Source: Moraxella osloensis (lineage in GTDB: Bacteria; Pseudomonadota; Gammaproteobacteria; Pseudomonadales; Moraxellaceae). Taken from it: DNA of 64,000 nt. The notes under the pieces are model-generated. The model worked only from the letters and a program-made list of their open reading frames with translations. It did no database searches and was not told where the DNA came from. Every line of letters begins with the position of its first letter. Positions within the stretch are counted from its first letter, which is position 1. The DNA is taken from positions 1,488,001 to 1,552,000 of the forward strand of contig NZ_CP014234.1 in NCBI RefSeq assembly GCF_001553955.1, in the 5' to 3' direction. The position numbers and the translations under genes were made by a program. Shown here piece by piece: positions 1 to 10,379 of this stretch.

Positions 1-151
1 AGTGGCGGTATGTCGGTTTCATTATATGTAAAATTTTATCATTTCGCCTAGCAAAATTTGTCGATTCTTTTGTCGAGCCTTCAATCAATTTTTTAGCGCC
101 GCAAAGATAATCCTCAATAATTTTTGATACCAAATTTTGAAGTTTACCCAC
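1..151 (-). CDS. Possible 5' part of a gene cut by the left edge
   Basis: A minus-strand frame stays open from a GTG at 149-151 to the window edge, giving about 50 residues. It begins VGKLQNLVSKIIEDYL and has a lysine- and isoleucine-rich composition that looks protein-like. A stop codon lies directly before the GTG, so no longer start is possible, and the ribosome-binding site is poor. I do not recognise a family. A competing plus-strand frame ends at a stop at 108-110, so the stretch may also be non-coding or the tail of a plus-strand gene. The call is weak. Confidence 0.2.
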   Translation of the reverse strand, partial: MGKLQNLVSKIIEDYLCGAKKLIEGSTKESTNFARRNDKILHIMKPTYRH

Positions 152-180
152 TTACTCTTGGGTATTAAAAGCTGAGCAAT

Positions 181-208
181 AAAAAAAGCGATGGGTGACA
201 TCGCTTTT
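181..208 (-). terminator. Terminator after the TPM genes
   Basis: The stem AAGCGAT / ATCGCTT has a short loop and is flanked by A and T runs. It lies about 40 bases past the stop of the small TPM gene, so it probably ends the lemA-TPM-TPM transcript. Confidence 0.7.
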
Positions 209-249
209 GGTAGGATTGCATCATCGCAATATGCTAATTAAGTTTAAAA

Positions 250-843
250 CTACTTTATAAAAATCATCTTGTCAGCGATTTCATTGCCGTTTGGGTCATT
301 TTCCAATTGATAATATTGATGTAACAGTTGACCGACATCCGCTAGCAATGCCATCAGGCTTTCCACAGGATGATTGGCTTTAATACCTTCGATAGCCTTG
401 TCGCACATCGCTTGCCACATGGTTGGCATCACATGGCTATTGATGCCTCTATCGGCGACAATCTCCAGACACCGCTCACAGATATTAAGATACACCAACA
501 CCCCAGTATTATCCTGCGTATCCCAGACGCGATAATTCCCAAAAACTTCGATCGCTCTGTCTCGGCTGTTTTGTAGCCGTGCTGACGAAATAGGCAAATG
601 ATTTTCAATCACTAGCACGACTTCGCCGCGATGCCCTTGCTCAGCTTCGGTAATTGCTTGATTGAGCTGTTGTTGGGCCGTAGGCGTTAACCAGCGATTG
701 TGCAGACTAGGTATAAACGCAACTTGACGCCACCATCTAGCCCAGCTTGGCACAGTAGAAGTCACTGTCGCCATCGGTGAGGTGTAAGCCATGGTTTCTT
801 CGTTGGCACCATTCGTTGCAATTATTGGGTCATTTGTGCTCAT
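250..843 (-). CDS. TPM-domain protein (short, no signal peptide)
   Basis: The 197-residue product carries a TPM (TLP18.3/Psb32/MOLO-1) domain over about residues 55-180. The pattern is typical: a predicted helix at AITEAEQGHRGEVVLVIE, then a strand, then NTGVLVYLNICERCLEIVADRGI. The first 50 residues are Thr/Ser-rich, with no clear signal peptide or membrane span. It is the last gene of a lemA-TPM-TPM row, an arrangement seen in many Proteobacteria where the second TPM copy is short. Its biochemical role is not established; phosphatase activity has been reported only for some TPM relatives. A GGA ribosome-binding site precedes the ATG. Confidence 0.8.
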   Translation of the reverse strand: MSTNDPIIATNGANEETMAYTSPMATVTSTVPSWARWWRQVAFIPSLHNRWLTPTAQQQLNQAITEAEQGHRGEVVLVIENHLPISSARLQNSRDRAIEVFGNYRVWDTQDNTGVLVYLNICERCLEIVADRGINSHVMPTMWQAMCDKAIEGIKANHPVESLMALLADVGQLLHQYYQLENDPNGNEIADKMIFIK

Positions 844-948
844 GAAAATTCCATAAAAAATAATGAAGTATATAGTTGATGATAAGGGGTAAAGTTAACA
901 CAATTTTTTAACTGATGTTTCAATAGCTAGCCGATTACTGACTACTGA

Positions 949-2244
949 TTACCAATCGCCACCAGCGCCGCCGCCGCCAAAGCCGCCACCGCCGCCACTA
1001 AATCCACCGCCGCCAAAACCGCCACCACCAAATCCACCGCCGCCAAAGCCGCCACCCGGTAGGAAGACAACGCCACCGCCGCCTCTGCCACCGCGACCAC
1101 CACCGCCACCTCGAAATAGCAAAAATAAAAACACAATAAATGCCACAAACATACTACCCAGTAACCCTGCACCAAAGATTGTACCAAGTGTTACGATGCC
1201 ACCTGCCGTAGCGATAGAACCAAAAAAACGCCCTAATATACTGGTCAAAATCATACCAGCGACAAAGCCAAAAAATCCTAGGAAGATAAGCGGTATACCG
1301 CCCTCTTGATTTGACTGGGCATTGCTATTGGTATTGACTCGATTGGCATCCGCTTGCTTTAAAATAGCAGGATCGGTCGTCAAGCGTTCTTCAATGCGAT
1401 TAATTCCCGCGATGATACCCCCGGCATAATCGCCTTGTTTAAATCTTGGGGTTATGTCATCGTTAATAATGCGTTTAGCGACGGCATCAGGAATGGTACC
1501 TTCAAGACCATAGCCTGTTAAAATATACATTTTACGGTCATTGACAGCAACAACCATCAACAGACCTTGATCGGTGTCTTTTTTGCCCAGTTTCCAGCGG
1601 TCAGCAATTTTCATTGAATAGTCAAAAATATCCTCGCCATTGGTGGTGGGTACAATGACCACGGCTGCTTGCGCCAAACCGCGGTCATTAAGACTACGCA
1701 GTTTGGTTTCAATCGCCTGTTTATCACTGGCAGATAGAATTTTTGCTTCATCTATGACAGGGTTATTTAGAATTAATTTGTCAGCGGCGACAGGGGCTTG
1801 GGTTGATTGCTTGGGTGTCGTGGTCGTCGTAGTCGTTTGGGTATTAGCGGTAGCGGTTGCCTGATTGCTATTTGTCTGATTGCCAGTTCCTTGGGAATTA
1901 CCTGGTATCGGCAGCGCATCATTGCCTAACGTCTCTTTAATTGCATCATTATTGAATACAGCATCATTGAGCGCTTCATTGCTTTGTGCGGTTTTGGCAA
2001 TCGCAATCATGTCCTCAACACTATGATCTTGTAATGTAGGCTTAGCGGTAACGGTTGCAGAATTGGCTGTCGCCGTGGCAGTTTCTGCAACGGCAGCCAT
2101 AGGCATCGCAAGCCCAATGCCCATGGTCAGTGCAGTGAAGGTGCTTAATAGCCACCGCTTGGCTAAAAAACCAGATGACAATTTTTGCGGCTGTTTATGG
2201 CAGCGCTGTAAATTGGGCTGTGTCTGTACAATATTCAATGACAC
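949..2244 (-). CDS. YgcG-like TPM-domain membrane protein with glycine-rich tail
   Basis: The chosen start is a GTG preceded by GAGGA. The 431-residue product has a long n-region and hydrophobic signal (about residues 27-54), an Ala/Thr/Asn-rich linker to about residue 155, and a TPM domain from about 160 to 290. A hydrophobic region follows (about 325-395, likely two or more spans). The tail of about 35 residues is almost only Gly with scattered Phe, ending in GGDW. This is the layout of YgcG/BA42-type proteins, placed in the envelope with the TPM domain outside the cytoplasm. It lies between lemA and a second TPM gene. Function is unknown; the link to envelope stress or membrane maintenance is inferred from LemA neighbourhoods. 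Confidence 0.85.
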   Translation of the reverse strand: MSLNIVQTQPNLQRCHKQPQKLSSGFLAKRWLLSTFTALTMGIGLAMPMAAVAETATATANSATVTAKPTLQDHSVEDMIAIAKTAQSNEALNDAVFNNDAIKETLGNDALPIPGNSQGTGNQTNSNQATATANTQTTTTTTTPKQSTQAPVAADKLILNNPVIDEAKILSASDKQAIETKLRSLNDRGLAQAAVVIVPTTNGEDIFDYSMKIADRWKLGKKDTDQGLLMVVAVNDRKMYILTGYGLEGTIPDAVAKRIINDDITPRFKQGDYAGGIIAGINRIEERLTTDPAILKQADANRVNTNSNAQSNQEGGIPLIFLGFFGFVAGMILTSILGRFFGSIATAGGIVTLGTIFGAGLLGSMFVAFIVFLFLLFRGGGGGRGGRGGGGVVFLPGGGFGGGGFGGGGFGGGGFSGGGGGFGGGGAGGDW

Positions 2245-2437
2245 CTGTGTTTCCTCAAAGTATGCAATTTTTTTATTATGATGATGTAATCAATTCAACC
2301 ACTATTTTAAAAAATTAAAAAATCAGTCTCGCAATTTATGCAAATCTTATCCAATGAGCCTGCCACCGACTGATGGCAGACTATTTAAAAAAATCTTCTT
2401 AACTATTAACCTTAACCATACAGTGAACACTGGTGAA

Positions 2438-3163
2438 TTAGGGTTTCGCTGTCGCGGTAGCCGAATTATTTACAGGCTGACCACCGGCATTGGCAGTGTT
2501 ACCACTGTTTTGCACTGGCTGACCGCCTGCATTTGCGGTGTTGGTATTGCTATTGCCAAAATCAACGGTTGGTGCGGTGGAGATTTGCGCCTCATTAGCC
2601 ACGGTAAAGTTTGGACGGGTATGCATACCAAACACTTTTGCGGTAATATTGGTTGGGAATTGACGTACGGTAGTGTTATAAGTTTGAACATCTTGAATAT
2701 AACGACCCCGTGCCACGGCAATGCGGTTTTCAGTACCTTCAAGCTGTGCTTGTAACTCTTGGAATTGTTTATCCGCTTTTAGGTCTGGATAGCGCTCCGA
2801 CACTGCCATCAAGCGCGATAACGCACTGCCCAATTGATCTTGCGCTTGTTGATAGCGTTGGAAAGCCGCTGGGTCATTGAGCACATCAGCACTTACATTG
2901 ATAGCCGTCGCTTGTGAACGCGCTTGTGTGACCTCGGTTAAGGTCGCTTGTTCGTGCTGGGCATAACGCTCAACAACTTTGACTAAGTTTGGAATCAAGT
3001 CAGCACGGCGCTGATACTGGTTGACTACTTCTGACCATGAGGCGTTGATTTGCTCATCTTGCGCTTGCATAGCGTTATAACCACACCCTGTTAAATTGGC
3101 AGAACCCACCACTAACGCTGCGGCTAATACGGTGTTTTTTACTGTGGTATTGAATGATTTCAT
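2438..3163 (-). CDS. lemA: LemA family lipoprotein
   Basis: The 241-residue product starts with a lipoprotein signal whose lipobox LTGC ends at Cys27. The LemA helical domain covers about residues 28-190, with the family signature YQRRADLIPNLVKVVERYA and later long helices. The C-terminal tail of about 50 residues is Asn/Ala/Gly-rich and contains an imperfect 14-residue duplication (NTANAGGQPVQNSG, then NTANAGGQPVNNS). A GAGGA site precedes the ATG. As first gene of the row with two TPM genes it probably drives their expression. LemA proteins are membrane-anchored with unknown function, often paired with YgcG-like proteins. Confidence 0.9.
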   Translation of the reverse strand: MKSFNTTVKNTVLAAALVVGSANLTGCGYNAMQAQDEQINASWSEVVNQYQRRADLIPNLVKVVERYAQHEQATLTEVTQARSQATAINVSADVLNDPAAFQRYQQAQDQLGSALSRLMAVSERYPDLKADKQFQELQAQLEGTENRIAVARGRYIQDVQTYNTTVRQFPTNITAKVFGMHTRPNFTVANEAQISTAPTVDFGNSNTNTANAGGQPVQNSGNTANAGGQPVNNSATATAKP

Positions 3164-3352
3164 AAGTTTTCCTCAAAAACAAATTAAATAAAGTGATGTC
3201 TAGGTTTTTGAAAATTATGAAGCTATGTGTGGCTACTGTAAATTTACGTTTTGTATAGTGCTGTATGGTTTTGTATCAAAACGCAGCCCCATGAAACCGC
3301 GCTCACAAATTCTACTCGGCTTGGTTGAAAGATACCCTATCAGCATGCCATA

Positions 3353-3381
3353 AAAAAAGACCAGCCAAGGCTGATCTTTTT
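3353..3381 (-). terminator. Terminator after yceI
   Basis: A hairpin with stem GATCAGCC / GGCTGGTC (minus-strand sense, one wobble) is flanked by A and T runs. It starts about 30 bases past the yceI stop. Confidence 0.7.
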
Positions 3382-3407
3382 GATTACTTTCATTGTTTGC
3401 TAAATAA

Positions 3408-4103
3408 TTATTGCTGTACCGCTTCAACTTGGATATTAAGTTTGACGTCTTTAGCAAAACCCATTTTGACATAAGTATCCATGCCCCATTTGGTGCGGTC
3501 AATGGTAGTCTCAAAATCACCACCACATACTTGTGCATTTTTTAGCATTGGGCTGTTGTAGCAATTAAATTTGGTGGCTTTTAGGCTGACTGGGTTGGTT
3601 TTGCCCAATAGCGTCAAGTTACCGTCAACTTTCGTTACTTTGCCATTTTTGAAATGGAATTTGGTTGATTTAAAATTAGCCGTCGGGTATTTTTCAGCAT
3701 CGAAGAAATCACCACTTTTGAGATGTTTATCAAACGCTTCGCTACCCGTATTTAACGAATTAACTGGAATATCAACATTGATGCTGCCCCTACGCTTGGC
3801 AGGGTTGTATTCCATGTCACCGGTTAAGCCGTAAAATCCGCCGGTATTGGTGCTCGTACCAAAATGATCAATGGCAAAACGTACATTGGTGTGGTTTGGG
3901 TCTAGTTTGTAGCTAGTGCTGTTGCTTGGCTTAACTTTTTCTACTTTGGCGGTTTTAGGCGCTTTTGTGACCGCTGCAGGTTGAGCCACGGTTTCACCAA
4001 TTTTTTGCGTTTCACCGTTTTGCGAGATGACCAATTCTGCGTTGGCAAATTGTGTGGCTAACAACGCTGCGATAGCGGTAGTGGCTAAAAGTTTGCTATT
4101 CAT
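3408..4103 (-). CDS. YceI-family periplasmic lipocalin-like protein
   Basis: The 231-residue product has a signal peptide of about 22 residues (MNSKLLATTAIAALLATQFA). A Lys/Thr/Pro-rich linker leads into a YceI domain from about residue 65 to the end. Family signatures include SYKLDPNHTNVRFAIDHFG, the stretch around KSGDFFDAEKYPTANFKST, and WGMDTYVKMGFAKDVKLNI near the end. YceI proteins form a beta-barrel that binds isoprenoid-type lipids and are usually periplasmic. It has its own GAGGA site and upstream region and appears monocistronic. Two cysteines (CYNSPMLKNAQVC) could form a disulfide. Confidence 0.92.
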   Translation of the reverse strand: MNSKLLATTAIAALLATQFANAELVISQNGETQKIGETVAQPAAVTKAPKTAKVEKVKPSNSTSYKLDPNHTNVRFAIDHFGTSTNTGGFYGLTGDMEYNPAKRRGSINVDIPVNSLNTGSEAFDKHLKSGDFFDAEKYPTANFKSTKFHFKNGKVTKVDGNLTLLGKTNPVSLKATKFNCYNSPMLKNAQVCGGDFETTIDRTKWGMDTYVKMGFAKDVKLNIQVEAVQQ

Positions 4104-4327
4104 GGGATTTTCCTCGATATATTATAAAAACTGTATGGGCTTACAAAACATTGTTAATGAAACTTAACTTATTCCATGTAGAATTAAGTTATTATAACAT
4201 ATAGTTTTTCCTTGTTATCATGTATTGTTTGTAAATTGTTGCTAGTTTTTGACCGAGCCAAGGTTTTTATCGTGACAGCCTTTATTACCCAGCCTTTATT
4301 GCGTTAGTCGGGTTGGATTAGGTCATT

Positions 4328-4357
4328 AAAAAAGGATAGCTTTTGCCATCCTTTTAT
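4328..4357 (-). terminator. Terminator after purL
   Basis: The stem AAAAGGAT / ATCCTTTT, with a loop containing GCTTTTGC and one unpaired base on each side, lies just past the purL stop. Confidence 0.6.
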
Positions 4358-4392
4358 AAAAAAATCCACTATGTTAACTTTTATCTTAACTT

Positions 4393-7300
4393 TTATCTTA
4401 AGAATGCCCGGGCATTTCTAAACATCCGCATCCACGCCCCATCATTATCCCACGCTTCAGGTTTCCAACTATGGTTATACGCCATCAAATTACGCTCTGG
4501 GTGTGGCATCATCAAGGTCACACGCCCATCGGTGCTACAAATCCCTGTCACCCCTTGCGGTGAGCCATTTGGATTGAGCGGATAATGCTCGGTTGCTGTG
4601 CCGAGACTGTCCACATAACGCATCACAATTTGCCCATGTGCGCTCATCCCTGCGATATCGGTATCGCTCAAGGTCGCAAAGCCTTCGCCATGTGCCACCG
4701 CAATCGGTAGAATGCTCTCTTGCATGCCTTTTAACAGCACTGACTTGGTACGTTCAATTTTCACATTCACCGTGCGCGCTTCAAACCGTGCCGATTTATT
4801 GGCGATAAAACGGGGGAAATTCTCTGCGCCCGGTATCAAATCTTTAAGCTGGCTCATCATCTGACAGCCGTTACACACGCCAAGCGAGAAAGTTTCTGGT
4901 CGGGTAAAGAATCGCACAAATTGCATGCGTAATTCATCATGGAACAGCACCGATTTTGCCCAGCCAGCGCCAGCGCCAAGCACATCGCCATAACTAAAGC
5001 CGCCGCAAGCCACGAGCCCATCAAAGTCACGCAAGTTGACACGCCCTTTGAGCAAGTCACTCATATGCACATCAACGGCTTCTAGTCCTGCGCGTTTAAA
5101 GCCTGCCGCCATTTCTAGCTGACCATTTACGCCTTGCTCACGCAAAATGGCGACTTTGGGCTGTGCGCTGCGGCTATTGATATACGGGGCTTCAATCGCT
5201 TGGTTGAGATCATAATTGGCTTGGGCGATTAAGCCTTGATGGGATTTATCACCAATCAAATCAAAGGCCTGTTGTACGCATTCGGGGTTGTCGCGGTTTT
5301 TGGCGATATGGTAGCTGACTTTACTCCATTCTTGCTCAAGCTCGCTACGCTCAAAACGTAAATTTTGCGTGGCTGTTTGGATGAGTAAACTGTCTTCATC
5401 GGTGCTTTGACCGATTAGGCTTAATAATTCGCTGACGCCTGTTTTTTCTGCTAATTCAAGCAATTCGGCAACCTTATCCGATTTGACTTGAATTACCGCA
5501 CCGAGTTCTTCGGCGAATAATTGACCGAGTAAATTGTCATCGCTTAATACCAATTTCACGCCTTGGCGACTGGTGAATTGCATCTCGGCAATGGTGGCAA
5601 GCAAACCGCCATCCCCAATGTCATGATATGCGGTGATTAAGCCTTGGTTGTTGGCTTGCTGGATAAAGTCAAAAAAGTTGATTAAATCTTGCGGATTATC
5701 TAGGTCTGGGCAAGTATCACCCAGTTGGCTTAGGGTTTGGGCAAGGATTGAGCCACCTAAGCGGAACTGACCTTTTGATAAGTCTAAGCGATAAAAAGCG
5801 GTTTCGCCAAGCGCCGAGCTGTTTACCAATTCTGGGGTTAAGGTTTTGGTGACATCTTGCACAGGGGCAAAGGCAGTGATAACGAGCGACATGGGTGACA
5901 CCACAGACTTGTTTGCTTGCTCATCTGACCAATTCGCTCGCATCGACAAGCTGTCTTTACCCACAGGAATGGCAATGCCAAGTGCCGGACAAAGCGCTTC
6001 GCCCACGGCATACACCGCATCAAACAACGCTTGGTCTTCTTTGTCCTCACCACAGGCTGCCATCCAGTTCGCCGACAAGGTAATGTCTGATAGCTTGGCG
6101 ATATTCGCCCCTGCGATATTGGTAATGGCTTCAGCGACCGCAAGGCGCGCAGATGCGGCAGGATTAATCAAAGCAACTGGGGTACGCTCGCCCATACTCA
6201 TGGCCTCGCCTGTCATCGGTTTGCCATCGACAGGGATGAGAGCAGAAGCAGTAACAGCACAGTCCGCCACTGGGACTTGGTAACGTCCAACATATTGGTC
6301 ACGTACTACCATACCCGTGATGGAACGATCGCCAATGCTAATTAAGAAAGATTTACTGGCAACCGTTGGGTGACGCAGCACGTCTTTGACCGCTTCCGCC
6401 AAATCGACTTTATCAAGATTTAACGCTGTCAAATCTGGCGTGCTACGGCTAAAGCTACGCTGCATTTTTGGCGTGCCACCAAGTAGCACTTGTAGGGGCA
6501 TATCGACCGGTTGTTGGTCGCCTTTGGTGTTCAGTAACGGGTCATTGACCACCAACTCACGCACGTCAGTCGCTTCACCTAAAATTGCATACGGGCAACG
6601 CTCACGCTCACAGATACTATCAAATAGCTCACGGCTTTGTGGACGGATTGCCAATACGTAACGCTCTTGGGCTTCATTTGACCAAATCGCCATTGGCGAC
6701 ATACCATGCTCAAGCGACGGCACTTTACGCAAGTTTAACACCGCCCCAAGTTCGTGGTCATTCACAAGCTCGGGCATGGCGTTTGACAACCCCCCTGCCC
6801 CCACGTCATGAATCGACACAATCGGATTGTTATCTTCATCTGGCTGGTTTCCTGCCATTGCCCAGCAGCGGTCAATGACTTCTTGACAGCGGCGTTCCAT
6901 CTCGGCATTGTCACGTTGCACTGACGCAAAATCCAAGCCTTCATCAAGCTCACCACTATCCACCGAACTTGCCGCGCCACCCCCCAAGCCGATTTGCATG
7001 GCAGGACCGCCTAGTACAATCAGCAAATCGCCTTGCTGAATCGGATTTTTTTCCACCAAATTGCGTTTGATATTACCGTAACCACCGGCAATCATAATGG
7101 GTTTGTGATAGCCCCGCATTTGGCTGCCATCTTGGTCTTTTGAGGTATCCAATTGGAATGAGCGAAAATAACCGACCAGATTTGGACGACCAAATTCATT
7201 AGAAAACGCTGCACTACCAAGCGGTGCTTGGGTCATAATTTCTAATGCAGACGCCATACGCGCTGGTTTGCCGTAGTCAGCCGTGGAGATTTTTCCGCTG

Positions 7301-8400
7301 TGCTCCCACTTTTCTGGCATATCAGGCAGCTGCAAATGCGACACATGGAATCCTGCCAAGCCTGCTTTGGGTTTACCGCCACGACCTGTCGCGCCTTCGT
7401 CACGGATTTCGCCGCCAGAGCCTGTTGCCGCGCCTGCATACGGTGCAATCGCCGTTGGGTGATTGTGAGTTTCGACTTTCATCAAGATATCAATCGGCTC
7501 TTGGTGAAAATCGTATGCTAAATGATTGTTGTCGCTGTTTAATAGCGGATAAAAACGCTGTCCTTCATGCCCTTTCACCACCGCGGCATTGTCTTTATAG
7601 GCGGATAAAATGTCGTTGGGATTTTGCTCGAAGGTGTTTTTAATCATGCCAAACAAGGATTTTGGCTGTACTTCCCCATCAATCGTCCATTGAGCATTAA
7701 AAATCTTGTGACGGCAATGCTCCGAGTTGGCTTGGGCAAACATCATGAGCTCAACATCGGTCGGATTGCGCTTCAGCACATGAACGTAGGCATCCATCAA
7801 GTAGTCAATATCTTGGCTCGATAACGCAAAACCAAACTCACGGTTGGCAGATTCTAACGCTTCACGCCCTTTGCCCATCACATCGACATGGTTGAGCGGT
7901 GCTGGCTCGTGGTCATCGAATAAGTGATGAGCCTTTGCCAAGTCATAAAATAGGCTTTGGGTCATGCGGTCGTACAACATCATCTCGATATCATGCGGGA
8001 GCTTTTCAGGCAAGTTTTCGCCGATGAGCGTATACACCACCAAGCGCTCAACACGCTCAATCGCTATCTCACAATTGTTAAAAATATCCGTCGCTTTACT
8101 TGCCCAAGGGCTAATCGTACCAAAACGTGGGCTAACGATGATTTGCAGCGTCTTTATATTCTCATCCTGATTCTCATCCTGATTCTCATCTGGGCTTGCT
8201 TGATTGAGCGCGATTTCGTCACCGTGATTGAGCAAATCTAGCGCTTTCTTATAATCGTGTTCTGCCAAATCTTTAGAAAAAATATAAACTTGCTGGCTTT
8301 TTAAGTGAGTGATTTTGAGATTGGTTTTTTGGCTAAGGGAATTTAGCAGTTTGGTGGTTTGAAAATCGGTTAAAAATGGGTATCCAGCGATGATAGTCAT
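4393..8400 (-). CDS. purL: Phosphoribosylformylglycinamidine synthase (large type)
   Basis: The enzyme converts FGAR, ATP and glutamine to FGAM, the fourth step of purine synthesis, in the cytoplasm. The 1335 residues match the single-chain proteobacterial form (E. coli about 1295). In order there is a PurS-like N-terminal domain, a linker, two AIRS-type halves and a C-terminal class I glutamine amidotransferase. Signatures include [19 protein letters not shown] for the synthase core and GVCNGCQMM near residue 1175 for the amidotransferase cysteine. [15 protein letters not shown] sits near the end. The extra length includes a [11 protein letters not shown] insertion near residues 70-80, encoded by a 12-base tandem repeat. 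The gene stands alone with its own terminator. Confidence 0.98.
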   Translation of the reverse strand: MTIIAGYPFLTDFQTTKLLNSLSQKTNLKITHLKSQQVYIFSKDLAEHDYKKALDLLNHGDEIALNQASPDENQDENQDENIKTLQIIVSPRFGTISPWASKATDIFNNCEIAIERVERLVVYTLIGENLPEKLPHDIEMMLYDRMTQSLFYDLAKAHHLFDDHEPAPLNHVDVMGKGREALESANREFGFALSSQDIDYLMDAYVHVLKRNPTDVELMMFAQANSEHCRHKIFNAQWTIDGEVQPKSLFGMIKNTFEQNPNDILSAYKDNAAVVKGHEGQRFYPLLNSDNNHLAYDFHQEPIDILMKVETHNHPTAIAPYAGAATGSGGEIRDEGATGRGGKPKAGLAGFHVSHLQLPDMPEKWEHSGKISTADYGKPARMASALEIMTQAPLGSAAFSNEFGRPNLVGYFRSFQLDTSKDQDGSQMRGYHKPIMIAGGYGNIKRNLVEKNPIQQGDLLIVLGGPAMQIGLGGGAASSVDSGELDEGLDFASVQRDNAEMERRCQEVIDRCWAMAGNQPDEDNNPIVSIHDVGAGGLSNAMPELVNDHELGAVLNLRKVPSLEHGMSPMAIWSNEAQERYVLAIRPQSRELFDSICERERCPYAILGEATDVRELVVNDPLLNTKGDQQPVDMPLQVLLGGTPKMQRSFSRSTPDLTALNLDKVDLAEAVKDVLRHPTVASKSFLISIGDRSITGMVVRDQYVGRYQVPVADCAVTASALIPVDGKPMTGEAMSMGERTPVALINPAASARLAVAEAITNIAGANIAKLSDITLSANWMAACGEDKEDQALFDAVYAVGEALCPALGIAIPVGKDSLSMRANWSDEQANKSVVSPMSLVITAFAPVQDVTKTLTPELVNSSALGETAFYRLDLSKGQFRLGGSILAQTLSQLGDTCPDLDNPQDLINFFDFIQQANNQGLITAYHDIGDGGLLATIAEMQFTSRQGVKLVLSDDNLLGQLFAEELGAVIQVKSDKVAELLELAEKTGVSELLSLIGQSTDEDSLLIQTATQNLRFERSELEQEWSKVSYHIAKNRDNPECVQQAFDLIGDKSHQGLIAQANYDLNQAIEAPYINSRSAQPKVAILREQGVNGQLEMAAGFKRAGLEAVDVHMSDLLKGRVNLRDFDGLVACGGFSYGDVLGAGAGWAKSVLFHDELRMQFVRFFTRPETFSLGVCNGCQMMSQLKDLIPGAENFPRFIANKSARFEARTVNVKIERTKSVLLKGMQESILPIAVAHGEGFATLSDTDIAGMSAHGQIVMRYVDSLGTATEHYPLNPNGSPQGVTGICSTDGRVTLMMPHPERNLMAYNHSWKPEAWDNDGAWMRMFRNARAFLR
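8158..8193 (-). repeat. 12-base tandem repeat inside purL
   Basis: Three units of ATTCTCATCCTG (plus-strand sense, the last with changes) encode the [12 protein letters not shown] stretch of PurL. The unit length is a multiple of three, so gain or loss of a unit keeps the frame. Confidence 0.85.
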
Positions 8401-8750
8401 AGAAAGTTCCGCTTGCTTCGGGAAAAGTTGGGAAAATAACAGAAAAATTTGCGGCTATTATAGCATTAAACCTACGGGCTTATCACTTGCCTTGATGGCG
8501 ATAGAATGTCATTTCACGATGTGTTTTTTCTAAACAGCATGCCAACTGCGTTACCTTGCGATAACATCGTTAACGGTTTTATACCAATTATTTGCAGCTT
8601 TTCGACAGACTTAAATAACAAAAGCCGATATTATCATCCAAGTTAATGACTTTAACCCAGTTTTAACGTAAATTCTTAATCAGTTAGCAATAAATTTTTT
8701 AGCATTAAATTTGAGACGTATAATAACCATATAATAACAAGGACATTCTC
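8401..8750. promoter_or_regulatory. Divergent intergenic region between purL and the PPOX-fold gene
   Basis: This 350-base AT-rich region separates two divergent genes. A TATAAT box at 8719-8724 lies about 27 bases before the ATG of the plus-strand gene, and AAGGA at 8739-8743 is its ribosome-binding site. I see no clear -35 box, no PurR-like palindrome and no open frame of note. A copy of the short motif TATACCAATT lies near 8580. Confidence 0.5.
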
Positions 8751-9257
8751 ATGGCAGATCTCACTAAAGCGCAACATATTGAAAATATTAATAAAGTAAT
8801 TAAAGGCGTCAAATATGCAATGATGACCACCATTACTGCAGACGAAAAACATTTACATGCTTGCCCTATGACCACCAATAAAAATGAATTAGAAAATGGT
8901 AAAATTTGGTTCATCGGCGATCGCAAATCAGAAACTATCAAAGACTTGGAAAAAAACCCACAAGTCAACTTATCATATACCTCAAGCGACCAAAAAGACT
9001 TTGTGTCTATCAACGGCACGGCTAAACTGGTTAATGACAAAGCCAAACTAGATGAGCTTTGGAGCCCAATTTATGCAGCGTTCTATGAAAAAGGCAAAGA
9101 AGATCCTAATGTGCAAGTGATTTGCATTGAATGTAACGGTGCGCAGTATTGGTTAAGCGGTAACACGGTGGTGGATATGTTTAAGATGGTATCAGCGGCT
9201 GTCCAAGAAGGGAAAACTGCAGAAAATCTGGGTGAAAACCATTCAGTGACGTTTTAA
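8751..9257 (+). CDS. General stress protein 26-like, PNPOx-fold flavin-binding protein
   Basis: The 168-residue soluble product matches the pyridoxamine 5'-phosphate oxidase-like split-barrel family (general stress protein 26 type). Early residues include KYAMMTTITADEKHLHACPM, then GKIWFIGDRKSETIKDLEKN and QVNLSYTSSDQKDFVSINGT. Relatives bind FMN or FAD and are induced by stress; the substrate is unknown. The gene has its own TATAAT box and ends with a strong hairpin, so it is probably a single-gene transcript. Confidence is high for the fold and low for any reaction. Confidence 0.88.
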   Translation: MADLTKAQHIENINKVIKGVKYAMMTTITADEKHLHACPMTTNKNELENGKIWFIGDRKSETIKDLEKNPQVNLSYTSSDQKDFVSINGTAKLVNDKAKLDELWSPIYAAFYEKGKEDPNVQVICIECNGAQYWLSGNTVVDMFKMVSAAVQEGKTAENLGENHSVTF

Positions 9258-9279
9258 TTATTGGCTTTAAAAAAATATC

Positions 9280-9306
9280 ACCCCGGTTTTTTAACTGGGG
9301 TTTTTT
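9280..9306 (+). terminator. Terminator after the PPOX-fold gene
   Basis: The stem CCCCGGTT / AACTGGGG (one G-T wobble) has a TTTT loop and is followed by six T residues. Confidence 0.8.
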
Positions 9307-9401
9307 ATGGTAAATTCTGAGCTAACAATTTTTTAGAATAATCCATTATTTTAACGTCATCAGCTTTTGTTAACGTTATCAGCTTTTTTTAAAGTCATCA
9401 A

Positions 9402-10076
9402 TTAGGGCTGTTTTAGATAGGGCCATGCCGCTTTTAGATAAATAAACATTGACCATAACGTCAATACCACTGAAATAACCAATAGTAAATATCCCGTCAT
9501 TTCAAGTGATTCCCAATTGAGTAGTAATACCGTAATCGCCACCATTTGAAAAGTGGTTTTCATCTTACCCACATATGACACGGCAACGCTGGTACGATTG
9601 CCCAGCTCTGCCATCCACTCACGCAGGGCTGAGACGGCAATCTCACGTGAGATAATAACGATCGCTGAAATCGCCATGACAATATCAGGATGCCACTGCA
9701 CCAAAATAATTAACGCGGCAGCAACCATCAACTTATCCGCCACAGGATCAAGAAACCGCCCAAATGCCGATGTCATATTGAGCTTGCGGGCAAAGTAGCC
9801 ATCTAACCAATCTGTAACTGCCGCCAAAATAAATACAGCGGTCAACAAAAAGTGGCGTAGTAGGCTATCGCTAAACTGATACATGCCGATGTTGGCAATT
9901 GCATTGTCACTAATGGCGCTCTGCCCAATCCCCATCGCAGGCGGCCAATAAGCAATCGCCACAAACAGCGGAATCATTATGATGCGCGCAATGGTCAAGT
10001 TGTTGGGCAAGTTAAAAATACTACCCGAAGCAACAGGGGGATGGGCTGTCTCGTCGGTCACTGGCTTATCGGTCAT
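9402..10076 (-). CDS. pgsA: CDP-diacylglycerol--glycerol-3-phosphate 3-phosphatidyltransferase
   Basis: PgsA makes phosphatidylglycerophosphate from CDP-diacylglycerol and glycerol 3-phosphate, the committed step to phosphatidylglycerol and cardiolipin, in the inner membrane. The 224 residues include the CDP-alcohol phosphotransferase motif: DWLDGYFARKL, then G and LDPVADK, at about residues 87-115. Several membrane spans follow. The first 20 residues are a hydrophilic extension beyond the usual start, and NLPNNLTIARIIMIPLFV marks the family N-terminus. The gene is alone on its transcript. Confidence 0.95.
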   Translation of the reverse strand: MTDKPVTDETAHPPVASGSIFNLPNNLTIARIIMIPLFVAIAYWPPAMGIGQSAISDNAIANIGMYQFSDSLLRHFLLTAVFILAAVTDWLDGYFARKLNMTSAFGRFLDPVADKLMVAAALIILVQWHPDIVMAISAIVIISREIAVSALREWMAELGNRTSVAVSYVGKMKTTFQMVAITVLLLNWESLEMTGYLLLVISVVLTLWSMFIYLKAAWPYLKQP

Positions 10077-10379
10077 GGGATTTTTCGTTCATTATTGTTT
10101 TAGGGCGCGGCGTAACGCTAATTTTAGTTGAAATAATTATAACGGTTCTCAAATTAATGTCATTATTTTTTGCCCATAATGCTAGTTTTTATCATATTTT
10201 TCAATAATTAAGCTACTTTACCGTATTGATTTTATGGTATTTTTTACTAAATATGTCATTGTATAAAAAACACTTCAAGAGTAACAGGGTGTAATTAGAC
10301 AGTCAAAAATTTAGACTTTTATTGATATCATAACGTCCGACAACGAAATAATAACAATAAGACTTATTTCGATATTAGC
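10077..10379. other. Intergenic region upstream of pgsA
   Basis: These 300 AT-rich bases hold the presumed pgsA promoter. I see no open frame or strong hairpin here. The stretch ends where the conserved non-coding element begins. Confidence 0.4.

Noticed and set aside
942-1187. Frame opposite or overlapping the glycine-rich tail of the TPM gene
   Set aside because: It arises from the GGN repeats read in another frame (Ala/Val runs); the TPM reading has the family domain.
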